From contig NZ_WTZA01000001.1 in NCBI RefSeq assembly GCF_009827495.1, forward strand, positions 1,934,001 to 1,998,000: a stretch of DNA of 64,000 bases, given 5' to 3'. This document shows, piece after piece, positions 32,736 to 41,725 of this stretch (position 1 is its first letter; the number at the start of each line of letters is the position of its first letter). A program made the position numbers and the translations under genes. The notes below the pieces were generated by a model. That model did no database searches, had not been told where the DNA came from, and saw only the letters and a program-made list of their open reading frames with translations. The stretch is from Tsuneonella aeria. GTDB lineage: Bacteria; Pseudomonadota; Alphaproteobacteria; Sphingomonadales; Sphingomonadaceae.

Positions 32736-34172
32736 ATGATCGCCAATCGGGATTCACGCAGTGCGGCGGCGTTCGGTGCGCGCGCCCGGCTGCTTGCGAT
32801 GGTGGCGTTCTTCGTCGTGGTCGCTCTGACCGGTGGCGGGGCGCGGGCCGATATCCTTTCGCTGGTGGTCCTGCGCCCGCTCGCCGTGCTGTTTGCGGCC
32901 TACGCGATCATGGCCGCGCCGCGCGGTTCGCTGGCCCGGGTCGGCGGTCCGCTGGCGCTGGCGGGGTTTCTCGCGATCATCGTGGCCGTGCAACTGATCC
33001 CGCTGCCCCCGGGCCTGTGGCACGCCCTGCCCGCGCGCGAAGCGGTCGTGCGGATCGATGCGCTTGTGGGGATGGAGAGCGCGTGGCGGCCGCTCACCCT
33101 GTCGCCGGCGGGGACGTGGAACGCGCTGTTCTCGCTGGCCATCCCGGTCGCCGCCATCCTTCTCTACGGCGCGCTCGAACCCGGCGACCGCTTCGTCGTC
33201 ATCAAGCTCTGGCTCGGTTTCGCTGTCGCCAGCGCCTTGCTCGCGATCGCGCAGCTGCTCGGCAATCCGGAGGGGCCGCTGTATTTATACGCGGTGACCA
33301 ACACAGGGGAGCCGGTGGGGCTCCTGTCCAATGCCAATCATCAGGCGGTCCTTCTCGTCTCGGCAATTCCGCTGGCCGCGTTCTGGGGCAGCCGGCGCGA
33401 CCGCAGGAACAAGGCGAAACTGCTGCCCGGTTCCCTGATGGCGGCATTGTTCCTGTTCGTCGTGGTGCTGACCGCCTCGCGCGCCGGCCTCGCGCTGGCG
33501 ATACCGGCCACGGCGATTGCCTTCGCCGTGCTGCTCCGCTCTGCTCTGGCGGGGCTCGCCGAACGGCGTCCTGCGTCGCCGGGGAGGCGGCCGCTGCCGC
33601 GAAGCGTGGTCCTGGGCGGGGCGGTGGCGGCGACGATCGCGGTTGCCGGTGCAGGGCTGTTTGGCCTGGCGAGCCGGGCCAGCGGCCTGGCGGCCGTCGT
33701 CACCACCAGCGCGCAGGACGAGATGCGCTTCAAGGCTCTCCCGACGCTTCTCGAGATGCTTGGGCGCGTCTGGGCTCTAGGCACCGGCGCGGGATCGTTC
33801 GACAAGGCCTACAAGATGTTCGAGCCGATGGGCGCGCTGTCGCGGTATTACCTCAACCATGCGCACAACGACTGGCTAGAGGTTCTGCTCGATCATGGCC
33901 TCCTGGGCCTCGCGGCGTTGGCGATCATGGTCGTGTGGGTGGTGCGGTCGGCCGCGCGACTGTGGCAGGTGCGGAGCCTGACCACGCTCGAACGCGTCGC
34001 GCTGGCATTCCCGCTCGCTGCCGTCGCCGTATCGTCCTTGGTCGACTATCCGATGCGGGTGCCCGTAGCGGTGACCTTGTTCGTGCTCCTGGTTCTCGCC
34101 ATGCGCGACGGTGCGGTGATCGCGGCGATGCCGCGCGCCTCAGGTGGAGGCAGGGCCGGCCGCCCGGGCTGA
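32736..34172 (+). CDS. O-antigen ligase/polymerase-like membrane protein (Wzy_C family)
   Basis: A 478-residue protein with about ten to twelve transmembrane helices and one long periplasmic loop (about 320-390) containing GTGAGSFDKAYKMFEPMGALSRYYLNHAHNDWLEVLLDHG, where the H-x-x-D/E pattern is typical of O-antigen ligase and Wzy enzymes. It starts immediately at the stop of the dehydratase gene, so translation is coupled. It could polymerise repeat units or transfer the finished chain. A second, unrelated-looking polymerase is at 45375, so one may be the polymerase and the other a ligase; sequence does not settle which. Confidence 0.85.
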   Translation: MIANRDSRSAAAFGARARLLAMVAFFVVVALTGGGARADILSLVVLRPLAVLFAAYAIMAAPRGSLARVGGPLALAGFLAIIVAVQLIPLPPGLWHALPAREAVVRIDALVGMESAWRPLTLSPAGTWNALFSLAIPVAAILLYGALEPGDRFVVIKLWLGFAVASALLAIAQLLGNPEGPLYLYAVTNTGEPVGLLSNANHQAVLLVSAIPLAAFWGSRRDRRNKAKLLPGSLMAALFLFVVVLTASRAGLALAIPATAIAFAVLLRSALAGLAERRPASPGRRPLPRSVVLGGAVAATIAVAGAGLFGLASRASGLAAVVTTSAQDEMRFKALPTLLEMLGRVWALGTGAGSFDKAYKMFEPMGALSRYYLNHAHNDWLEVLLDHGLLGLAALAIMVVWVVRSAARLWQVRSLTTLERVALAFPLAAVAVSSLVDYPMRVPVAVTLFVLLVLAMRDGAVIAAMPRASGGGRAGRPG

Positions 34173-34245
34173 AAGTCTGCCCTATCAAGCTGTGTTTACC
34201 ACGTGCCCGACTTGGGTTAGGGCGCGGCTGGACTGGAGTTTCCCG

Positions 34246-34971
34246 ATGATGAGCAAGTGGTTGATGATGCTGGCTGGCGCAGCGGCGGTACTCGCCCTGC
34301 CCGGGTGCGCGACGTCGCCCAAGCCCTTCGCCATGGCGCCCGGGGTCCAGCAGCTGAGCGGCGAGATGCCCGCGCCGACCGCTCTCGATTACGCTAGCCC
34401 CGTGCGCGATTTCTACATCGGCCCCGGTGACAAGCTGAAGATCGATGTGTTCGGCGTGCCGGAGATGACGCGCGAGGCGCAGGTCGACGGCGCGGGCCAG
34501 CTGTCGTTCCCGCTGGTCGGCACCGTCACCGCCGCGGGGCGCACCCCGGCGCAGGTATCCGCCGACATCGAACAGCGGTTGCGGGCTAATTACGTCAAGA
34601 ACCCGCAAGTCACCGTTAATGTCGAGGAATCGTACAACCAGACTCTCACCGTGGACGGTCAGGTGGTCAAGCCGGGCATGTATCCCTTGGTCGGCCGGCT
34701 CACGTTGCAGCGGGCGGTCGCGCTCGCCGGCGGAACGGCCGAGTTCGCCAAGCTGAAGGACGTGATCGTCCGGCGCGAGGTCGGCGACCAGACCTACATC
34801 GGCATCTACAATCTCGATGCCATCCGTCGGGGCAATTACATCGACCCCGAAGTCTATCCGTCCGACGTGATCGTCGTGGGCGACAGCAAGGAACGGCGCC
34901 TCTTCAGGGACGTGCTCCAGATTGTTCCGCTGCTGACCACGCCGCTCATCCTCTTGCTGCAGAACAACTAG
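34246..34971 (+). CDS. Polysaccharide export lipoprotein, Wza-like
   Basis: A 241-residue lipoprotein: start MMSKWLMM with TGGAG nine bases before, a hydrophobic core and lipobox LPGC (mature Cys near residue 21). The mature part has the Poly_export domain (DFYIGPGDKLKIDVFGVPEMTREAQVDGAGQLSFPLVG) and an SLBB domain (TLTVDGQVVKPGMYPLVGRLTLQRAVALAGG). It is expected to form the outer-membrane ring through which the polymer leaves. It is shorter than E. coli Wza, with one SLBB domain fewer and a hydrophobic end. The Wzc-type kinase gene follows after 13 bases. Confidence 0.92.
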   Translation: MMSKWLMMLAGAAAVLALPGCATSPKPFAMAPGVQQLSGEMPAPTALDYASPVRDFYIGPGDKLKIDVFGVPEMTREAQVDGAGQLSFPLVGTVTAAGRTPAQVSADIEQRLRANYVKNPQVTVNVEESYNQTLTVDGQVVKPGMYPLVGRLTLQRAVALAGGTAEFAKLKDVIVRREVGDQTYIGIYNLDAIRRGNYIDPEVYPSDVIVVGDSKERRLFRDVLQIVPLLTTPLILLLQNN

Positions 34972-34984
34972 GTCGCCGGTCGAC

Positions 34985-37168
34985 ATGAACCAGTACACAT
35001 ATTCCGACCTGAACGAGGCGTCCGAGAGCGCGACGTTCACCCAGTCGAACGGAGTGCCCGCGCTCGTCTCCTACTGGCACGCGATCTTGCGCCGCCGGTG
35101 GACGATCCTCGCGATCGTCGTGGCTACCGCTGCGCTCGGCCTGGTGCTGTCGCTGCTCGCGACGCCGTATTACAAGGCCACCGCGCGCATCCAGATCGAC
35201 CGCCAGGGCGAACAGGTCACCAACGTCCAGGAAGTCAGCAAGGTCGACTCGGGCGAGGACCAGGAATTCTATCAGACTCAGTATGCGCTGCTGCAGGCGC
35301 GTTCGCTGGCCGAGCGCGTCGCGCGCCGGCTTAACCTGGCGTCGAACGCGCACTTCTTCGAAATGTTCGGGCGCGACCCCGGTGCGGCGGCGAGCGGAAA
35401 CACGGTGGCCGCCGGCGACCGGGCGGCACAGCTGCGCCGTGCGTCTGACTTGCTCGTCGAACACCTCACGATCGCGCCCATCCGCGGTTCGAGCCTCGTC
35501 GATATCCAGTTCGAAAGCCCGGATCCCGAGTTGAGTGCGCAGATCGCCAACAGCTATGTCGAGGAATTCATCGCCTCGACCCTCGGCCGCCGGTTCGATT
35601 CCACGCAGGACGCGCGCAAGTTCCTCGAGACCCGCCTCGCGGATCTGCGCGAGAAGATGGAAACGTCCGAGCGCGAATTGGTCAATTACGCCGCATCGCA
35701 AGGCATCGTCACCCTTTCGCAGAACCAGGATGCGGGCGGCATGTCGCAGCCCGACAAGACGCTCACGTCGATCGACCTCGAAGCGCTCAATCAGGCGCTC
35801 ACGAGCGCGACCGAAGCGCGCATCGCGGCCGAAAGCACCCTGCGCGCGCAGCGGCCGTCGCGCCTGTCCAATCCGACCCTGGCGACCCTTCGCCAGTCGC
35901 GCGCCGATGCCGCGGCACAGCTCGCACAGCTCAGCGCGCGCTTCGAATCGGGCTATCCCGAAGTGCAGGCAGCCCAATCGCGGTTGCAGACGCTTGACCG
36001 GGCCATTGCCGAGGAAACCTCGCGCGCCGGGACCGAGGCGCAACAGGCCTACGATGCGGCGCGATCGCGCGAAGCTGCGCTGCAAACCCGGGTCAACGCG
36101 CTGAAGTCCTCGCTCACCGGTGAAAAGGCTGCGTCGATCCAGTACAACATCTACCAGCGCGAAGTGGATACGAACCGGCAGCTCTACGATGCGCTGCTGC
36201 AGCGCTACAAGGAAATCGGCGTCGCGGGCGTTGCCAGCAACAACGTGTCCGTCGTCGATCCGGCGCTGGTTCCCTCAAAGCCGTCGAGCCCCAACATCCT
36301 GCTCAACCTGCTCGTGGCGCTGGTCTTCGGGCTCCTGCTTGCGCTGCTGGTGGTCATCGCTCTCGAGCAGATCGACCAGAAGCTGAAGGATCCGAGCGAC
36401 GTTCCCAATCGCCTGGGTCTGCCGCTTCTCGGCGTCATTCCATGGGTCGAGGACGAGCGGATCGGCGACGAGATCGTCGATCCTAAGTCCGACATTGCCG
36501 AGGCGTTCCTGTCGCTGCAGACGAACCTGTCGTTCCTCACCGATCACGGCGTGCCGCGGTCGATCCTGTTCACCAGCACGCGGCCGAACGAAGGCAAGTC
36601 GAACTCCACGGTCGCGCTCGCCCGTTCGCTAGCGCGCACCGGCAAGCGCGTGCTGCTGGTCGATGCCGACATGCGCAACAGTTCGAGCCACAAGCTGCTC
36701 GGGGTCGAGAACCGCCATGGCCTGTCGAACTATCTCACCGGCGACGATTTCGACGAGCGGCTGCTGACCGAGACCGGGGTCGCCAACCTGTCGCTGCTGG
36801 CAGCCGGGCCCAAGCCGCCCAACGCGGGCGAACTGCTGCTGTCGCCCCGCCTGCCCCTGCTCGTGCAGGAAGCGAACAAGGTCTTCGACGTGGTCCTGAT
36901 CGATGCGCCGCCGGTGCTGGGCATCGCCGACGTGCCGCTGGTCGCCAAGGCGACCGAAGGCGTCGTCTACACCGTCGAGATGAACGGCGTGCGCGTGCAG
37001 CAGATCCAGCAGTCGATCAACCGCATCGACGCGGCCCGCGCCAATGTCTTCGGCGTGCTCGTGACAAAGTGGGAATCTAAGAACAGCGGCTATGGGTATG
37101 GCTACGGCTATGGCTACGGATACGGATACGGCTACGGACGGGATACGGCCGCCGCCGCAGAAGGCTGA
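34985..37168 (+). CDS. Wzc-like polysaccharide co-polymerase and bacterial tyrosine kinase
   Basis: A 727-residue protein: Wzz-type chain-length domain with transmembrane helices near 40-60 and 440-460 and a periplasmic coiled coil between, then a BY-kinase domain. Walker A is TRPNEGKS with K538, Walker A' VLLVDADMR, Walker B VVLIDAPPV. The C-terminus is a run of eight Gly-Tyr pairs (residues about 702-718), replacing the loose tyrosine cluster of other Wzc proteins; these tyrosines should be the autophosphorylation sites. The kinase cycle controls chain length and export with Wza. It sits between wza and an uncharacterised gene. Confidence 0.95.
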   Translation: MNQYTYSDLNEASESATFTQSNGVPALVSYWHAILRRRWTILAIVVATAALGLVLSLLATPYYKATARIQIDRQGEQVTNVQEVSKVDSGEDQEFYQTQYALLQARSLAERVARRLNLASNAHFFEMFGRDPGAAASGNTVAAGDRAAQLRRASDLLVEHLTIAPIRGSSLVDIQFESPDPELSAQIANSYVEEFIASTLGRRFDSTQDARKFLETRLADLREKMETSERELVNYAASQGIVTLSQNQDAGGMSQPDKTLTSIDLEALNQALTSATEARIAAESTLRAQRPSRLSNPTLATLRQSRADAAAQLAQLSARFESGYPEVQAAQSRLQTLDRAIAEETSRAGTEAQQAYDAARSREAALQTRVNALKSSLTGEKAASIQYNIYQREVDTNRQLYDALLQRYKEIGVAGVASNNVSVVDPALVPSKPSSPNILLNLLVALVFGLLLALLVVIALEQIDQKLKDPSDVPNRLGLPLLGVIPWVEDERIGDEIVDPKSDIAEAFLSLQTNLSFLTDHGVPRSILFTSTRPNEGKSNSTVALARSLARTGKRVLLVDADMRNSSSHKLLGVENRHGLSNYLTGDDFDERLLTETGVANLSLLAAGPKPPNAGELLLSPRLPLLVQEANKVFDVVLIDAPPVLGIADVPLVAKATEGVVYTVEMNGVRVQQIQQSINRIDAARANVFGVLVTKWESKNSGYGYGYGYGYGYGYGYGRDTAAAAEG
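37088..37138 (+). repeat. Hexanucleotide-like tandem repeat encoding (Gly-Tyr)8
   Basis: Eight Gly-Tyr codon pairs in a row, mostly GGC TAT / GGC TAC / GGA TAC, plus a final GGA. The unit is six bases long and imperfect in its third codon positions. Slippage in whole units would change the number of tyrosines in the Wzc tail without breaking the frame. Confidence 0.9.
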
Positions 37169-37172
37169 CCCC

Positions 37173-38357
37173 GTGCGGTCGATCTTCATCGCTCTGGTTG
37201 GCCTGGTGCTGGCAGTCGTCGTCGGCGCCGCCGCTTTCGCGCAGGCTGGCTTCGCGCTGAATCCGATGGCCGCGGCGCAGGCGTTCCCGCTCGATGGTCA
37301 GGCACTCGCGAAGGAAGCGGAGCTCCAGCTCGCGCTGGCACGCGCGCGCTCCCGCAACCCGATCCTTCCCCCCGACGCGGCGACGATCGCCCATGCGCGT
37401 GCAGCGTACGCCCGCGAACCGCTGGAACCCGAAGCGGTCGCGATCCTGGCCAACGCGGGTGCGGAGGGCGATTCCGGCCAGGCCATGCGCACGCTCGAGG
37501 CGGCCCACGCGCTGTCGAGGCGTTCGATAATCGTCAACACCGAGCTGATTTCCCGCCTTTCACAGGCGGGCAAGGACGAACCTGCCTTGCGCCTGCTCGA
37601 CGAAATCCTGCGGCAGGACACCGCCGCGCAAGGCCCGTTGCTCACGCAGATGGCGGCTTATGCGGGCAATCGGTCGCTGCAGCCTATCTTCCTCGACCTG
37701 CTGGCGCAGGATGCACCGTGGGTTTCCCCTTTCTGGCGGCAGGTCGCCCAGTCTCCGGTGGGGCTGAAGAACGCGGTGTCCCTGCGGCTCGGCTACGCCG
37801 GGCGTGGCGGCGCAGTCGATCCGGAAGTCGATCGCCTGCTGGTCGCCGGATTGGCCGGACAGGCGCGTTACGACGATGCGGCGCGCCTGGCGGCCGGGCT
37901 GTTTCCCGCCTTGCGCTCGGTCGGCACGCCGGGCTCGGGCAATCTCGTTCGCGATCCGGATTTCCGCCAGAAGGATGCGGTCATCCCGTTCGGGTGGGAG
38001 ATGACCAGCAACGGCGACTACGGTGCCGGGTTCCAGGGGACGGGCGGCGGCATCGTCATCAGCGCCCTGCCGGGATCGCGCGGTACCGTCGCCCAGCAAC
38101 TCGTCGCATTGCCATCGCAGCCGCTGGCGATCGGCGCCGAGGTGGCGACCCAGTCGGGACGGCGCGACGACCTGTCGGTGGAATTGCGGTGCGCCGGGAA
38201 TGCGCAGATGCTGGTTTCTGTGCCGGTCAGCCGCCTGCCCGCGCGGGTGCCGGCACCGTCGTGCAAGTGGGGGTGGTTGCGGTTCGTCGTTGCCATCCCG
38301 GCAGACGGGGAGGGAGCGGACTGGACGGTGCGGCAGGTCAGCCTGACCGGAACCTGA
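37173..38357 (+). CDS. Uncharacterised periplasmic protein of the polysaccharide locus
   Basis: A 394-residue protein starting at a GTG four bases after the wzc stop, with AAGG nine bases before; I do not recognise a named family. It begins with an N-terminal membrane helix (about 4-25, SIFIALVGLVLAVVVGAAAF), then Ala/Leu-rich helical repeats resembling TPR units (about 45-250), then a beta-rich C-terminal part (about 255-394) opening NLVRDPDFRQ and PFGWEM, much like the start of jelly-roll carbohydrate-binding modules. Its place directly after wzc points to a job in assembly or export of the polymer. That role is an inference. Confidence 0.8.
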   Translation: MRSIFIALVGLVLAVVVGAAAFAQAGFALNPMAAAQAFPLDGQALAKEAELQLALARARSRNPILPPDAATIAHARAAYAREPLEPEAVAILANAGAEGDSGQAMRTLEAAHALSRRSIIVNTELISRLSQAGKDEPALRLLDEILRQDTAAQGPLLTQMAAYAGNRSLQPIFLDLLAQDAPWVSPFWRQVAQSPVGLKNAVSLRLGYAGRGGAVDPEVDRLLVAGLAGQARYDDAARLAAGLFPALRSVGTPGSGNLVRDPDFRQKDAVIPFGWEMTSNGDYGAGFQGTGGGIVISALPGSRGTVAQQLVALPSQPLAIGAEVATQSGRRDDLSVELRCAGNAQMLVSVPVSRLPARVPAPSCKWGWLRFVVAIPADGEGADWTVRQVSLTGT

Positions 38358-38400
38358 CGGGCCGCAACCTGAACGGCGGGTAGCGAGGCGTTCAGGCCCG

Positions 38401-39822
38401 GTGAACGCAACCGATGCGACATCTGCCAGCATGACCGGCTCTTTCCCCACCCTTCCCCGCCGACGGTTCGTAGCCGGAATAGTGGCTGCTGTAGCGACGG
38501 CAGGCGCATGTTCGCGCGTATCGGCGCAAGCCGAGGGCTCGGTCTCGTTGGCGGACTTGGGCGTGCGGCCGGGGGGCGACGCCACCGTGGCGCTGCAACG
38601 GGCACTCGATTCGCTTGCTGCGCGCGGCGGCGGGACATTGCGGATCGGCGGCACATACCGGGCCGGAGTCGCGGTGGTGCGGGGCAGCAACATCACGATC
38701 GAAGGCGATGGCGGGACGCTGCGCGATACTCGCATCGTGGTCGCGCCCGGCGCGCGCGGTCTGACCATGCGCAACCTCACCCTGCTCGAGACCCGGGGGC
38801 GCGCGGACAGCTACCTGCTCGACATATCCGGTTCCGACTGCCGGTTCGATAACCTGTCGCTGATCAAGCGGCCCATGGCGGGCGGATACCAGGGGTATCT
38901 GCGCGCAACATCGCGTGGTTGCACGTTCGACGGGTTGAGGCTCGACGGATCGAACGGCCTGTTCGTCAGCGGGTCCGACCATACGTTCGCGAACTTCGAA
39001 CTCGTCTCGACCCTGCGACGCGACATGGGCGGCGACGACGCCTTCGCCATCAAGGCGCCCGGCACGATTACCCAGAACATCGTGATCCGCAACGGCACCG
39101 TCCGCGGCTACGCCGCAGCGGTCTCGATCGGTTCGGAAGTCGGTTCGAGCGCCGAGCATCGCGGGCCGGGTATCGTGCGCAACGTCCTCGTCGAGAACGT
39201 CGTGGCGGACCGGTGCCAGATGGTCTGCTTCATCAAGCCGGGGGCCCTTGTCTACGACTGGCGCAACGGGCTGGTCGAGAACGTGACGCTCCGTTCGATC
39301 CGGCTCACCGATCCCGGCGGTTTCTTGTTTGCGCGCGGAGTCGCGATCAGCACGGGCCGCGGCGCGAAGGTTCGCGGAGTGACGGCGCGTGACATCGTGA
39401 TAGAGGCGCGCGCGCATTCCCAAGGGGTCATGCCCACAGCGGCGGTCGATCTGGGCATCCGCAACGTGGGGGCGCCGGGGTCGATCGAGGATGTCGACAT
39501 CCAGCTCACTTATGACGGCAGCGGCAGCGCCGGCTATCCGGTGGACCAGATCGTGCGGATCGAGAAGGAGAATCCCTCGGTCGGCACGATGCGCGGCATC
39601 TCGCTCGATGTGACCGGGTCCGATGCGCGCATCGCGGGAATTTACGTCGGCGGCGGTCTCGACGGCGCGGTTACGGTCCGGCGGGCGAACCTGCGCCGGG
39701 TGGCCCTCGCTCCGCCCGCAAGCCTCGGTGCGGCCGGGATCTGGGCGGATTCGCGGGTCAACCTCGGATCCGTCGCCGTCGAAGCCGTGCGCGCGCCGAA
39801 CCGCGGCGGACGTGCGCGCTAG
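38401..39822 (+). CDS. Tat-exported right-handed beta-helix protein (possible polysaccharide lyase or hydrolase)
   Basis: A 473-residue protein. Near its start it has PRRRFVAGIVAAVA, a twin-arginine (Tat) export signal, then a right-handed parallel beta-helix (about 60-440) with the pectate-lyase/GH28 type opening GVRPGGDATVALQRALDSLAARGGGTLRIGG and repeated turns such as GLTMRNLTLLETRG. No catalytic motif of a known lyase family is obvious. Secreted beta-helix enzymes in such loci usually cut, epimerise or modify the polymer. The GTG at 38401 and an ATG at 38431 are both possible starts; neither has a strong ribosome-binding site. It lies 43 bases after the uncharacterised gene. Confidence 0.78.
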   Translation: MNATDATSASMTGSFPTLPRRRFVAGIVAAVATAGACSRVSAQAEGSVSLADLGVRPGGDATVALQRALDSLAARGGGTLRIGGTYRAGVAVVRGSNITIEGDGGTLRDTRIVVAPGARGLTMRNLTLLETRGRADSYLLDISGSDCRFDNLSLIKRPMAGGYQGYLRATSRGCTFDGLRLDGSNGLFVSGSDHTFANFELVSTLRRDMGGDDAFAIKAPGTITQNIVIRNGTVRGYAAAVSIGSEVGSSAEHRGPGIVRNVLVENVVADRCQMVCFIKPGALVYDWRNGLVENVTLRSIRLTDPGGFLFARGVAISTGRGAKVRGVTARDIVIEARAHSQGVMPTAAVDLGIRNVGAPGSIEDVDIQLTYDGSGSAGYPVDQIVRIEKENPSVGTMRGISLDVTGSDARIAGIYVGGGLDGAVTVRRANLRRVALAPPASLGAAGIWADSRVNLGSVAVEAVRAPNRGGRAR

Positions 39823-39875
39823 GGCGGGTTGCGCAGCGGTTGCCGGGGCGCAGGCGAGCGGCTAGCGCGCGTACC

Positions 39876-41054
39876 ATGCGGTTACTTTTCGTTCACGATC
39901 ACCGGTTTCTGCACGGTCCGGACGGTGCGGTGCACACCGTCGGATCGTTTCCGCGCAGCGTGTGGGACCGGTACCTGCGCCATTTCAGCGAGATCGTGGT
40001 CGTGGCGCGCGACGGCGGAGCGCTGACCGGCGGCAGCGACCTCGCACGGTCCGAGACGCCGGGCGTCCGGTTCGCGCTGGTCGCGGACTATCCGCTCGCC
40101 CAACGATTGCTGGGAATGGGCGGCGAAGCGCGCGCGGTGCTCGCGCGCGAGATGGCCGCATGCGACGCGGTGCTGGTGCGGGTGCCGAGCGATCTCGGCA
40201 ACCTGGCAGCCGCCATGGCGCGCGCGCGCGGTTTGCCCTGGGCCGGCGAGGCGGTCGGCTGCGCGTGGGACGGGTACGGCAACCACGGCAACAGATTGTC
40301 GCGCGCCTATGCCCCTCTCGCGATGCACCGTATGCGCCAGGTGGCGTCGCGGGCCGGCCAGATGCTATACGTCACCCGCGAATTCCTGCAGCGCCGCTAC
40401 CCCGGTCCGGCGGACAGCGTGGGCGTATCCGACGTCGAGATCGAGCCGCTGGGGCAGGCCCAGGTGGCCGCGCGCGATGCGCGGCTGGCGCGTCTCAGGG
40501 AATGTCGCCCGCCCGTGTTCGGCACGGTCGCGTCGCTCAGGGTCATGTCCAAGGGCATCCAGGACGCGATCCCCGCTATCGCGCAGCTGAAGGCGCAGGG
40601 CCTCCGCGTCGAATACCGGGTGCTGGGCGCCGGGGACCGCGACCCGTGGATCGCTCGCGCCGAAGCCGCCGGAGTGGCCGACCGCGTGGTTTTCGACGGG
40701 ACCCGTCCCTCGGGCGACGGGGTCAGGGGGTGGCTGGACGAAATCGATGTCCATCTCCAGCCGAGTTATCAGGAAGGCCTGCCGCGCGCGACGGTCGAGG
40801 CGATGAGCCGGGGCTGCGCATGCGCCGGGTCCACCGCGGGCGGCCTGCCCGAACTGCTCCCGTCCGACCGCCTCCACGCTCCCGGCGATATTCCCGCGAT
40901 TGCCAAGCTGATCGCCCGCTTCGCAACGGAGCCGGCCTTCACCGAAGCCGCCGCGCGCACCGATCTGGCGACGAGCCGCTCCTACCTGCCCGTTGCGCTG
41001 GAAGGAACCCGCGACGGTTTCTACCGCCGTTTGGCCGAGCGTGCCGCAGCCTAG
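39876..41054 (+). CDS. Glycosyltransferase family 4
   Basis: A 392-residue GT-B enzyme. MRLLFVHDHRFLHGPDGAVHTVGSF opens the acceptor domain; the donor domain has VASLRVMSKGIQDAIPAIAQL, YRVLGAGDRDPWI and HLQPSYQEGLPRATVEAMSRGCACAGSTAGGLPELL, the GT4 E-x7-E-like motif. The donor and acceptor sugars are unknown. The ATG at 39876 is chosen because the first beta strand begins there. It converges with a methyltransferase gene: the two share the four bases CTAG, each taking its stop codon from them. Confidence 0.88.
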   Translation: MRLLFVHDHRFLHGPDGAVHTVGSFPRSVWDRYLRHFSEIVVVARDGGALTGGSDLARSETPGVRFALVADYPLAQRLLGMGGEARAVLAREMAACDAVLVRVPSDLGNLAAAMARARGLPWAGEAVGCAWDGYGNHGNRLSRAYAPLAMHRMRQVASRAGQMLYVTREFLQRRYPGPADSVGVSDVEIEPLGQAQVAARDARLARLRECRPPVFGTVASLRVMSKGIQDAIPAIAQLKAQGLRVEYRVLGAGDRDPWIARAEAAGVADRVVFDGTRPSGDGVRGWLDEIDVHLQPSYQEGLPRATVEAMSRGCACAGSTAGGLPELLPSDRLHAPGDIPAIAKLIARFATEPAFTEAAARTDLATSRSYLPVALEGTRDGFYRRLAERAAA

Positions 41055-41725
41055 CCGGCGGTCGGCTTGCCGACCTGTACCATGCTGACCGTGAAGGGGC
41101 GGAACAGCCACAACAGGCGGTGTGCGATATGGCGCCACTGCGACGGCCGATAAAACGGCATGGCGGTGCGGGCGAGCTGGTTCGCGAGCACGTAGACCGG
41201 GCGCCCGCCGGCCTTGAGGTCGTCGATGAACGTACCGCTTTCGAGAACCTCGGCGCGCTCCAGTTGGAAGCTGGGCAGCATCGTCGCCAGTTCCTGCGGC
41301 GACGGGCGCAACATCGTATCGATCGGGTCGGGATGATAGGGATAGCTGTAGGGCACGGTGATCAGGCAATGGCCGCCCGGCTTCACCAGGTCGCCGCACG
41401 CGGCGGCGAAAGTCCGCGGATCGGTCAGGTGTTCGAGCAGGTTGGAACAGATCATCACGTCCGCGTCGTATCCGCGCAGGCGCTCCCTGAATGCGGGGTC
41501 GAGCACGTCGCCGACTTCGTCCACTCCGTCGGCCGCCTTCATGTCGCAATGGACGACTCGCAGGCCCGCTGCCTCGAGAGGAGCGAACAGTTCGCTGTGG
41601 ATGTGCGGCTGCTGCCTGCGGCGGAAGTCGCCGGTGGACGATCCGACGTTGAGAACCACGGATTGCGGCGGCAGGGCGAGGTCCGCGATCCATTCGCGCA
41701 GCCGCCGCGCTTCTTCTATTCTCAT
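41051..41725 (-). CDS. Class I SAM-dependent methyltransferase
   Basis: A 224-residue methyltransferase with VVLNVGSSTGDFRRR as the SAM-binding motif I (a variant of the usual DxGxGxG), VVHCDMK (motif II), DVMICSNLLEHLTDP and PGGHCLITVPYSYPYHPDPID. It may methylate a sugar of the repeat unit or a lipid-linked intermediate. It is the last of four minus-strand genes (GT4, GT4, Wzx, this one) whose starts and stops overlap by four bases (ATGA), so all four are translationally coupled. Its stop shares CTAG with the convergent glycosyltransferase. Confidence 0.85.
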   Translation of the reverse strand: MRIEEARRLREWIADLALPPQSVVLNVGSSTGDFRRRQQPHIHSELFAPLEAAGLRVVHCDMKAADGVDEVGDVLDPAFRERLRGYDADVMICSNLLEHLTDPRTFAAACGDLVKPGGHCLITVPYSYPYHPDPIDTMLRPSPQELATMLPSFQLERAEVLESGTFIDDLKAGGRPVYVLANQLARTAMPFYRPSQWRHIAHRLLWLFRPFTVSMVQVGKPTAG

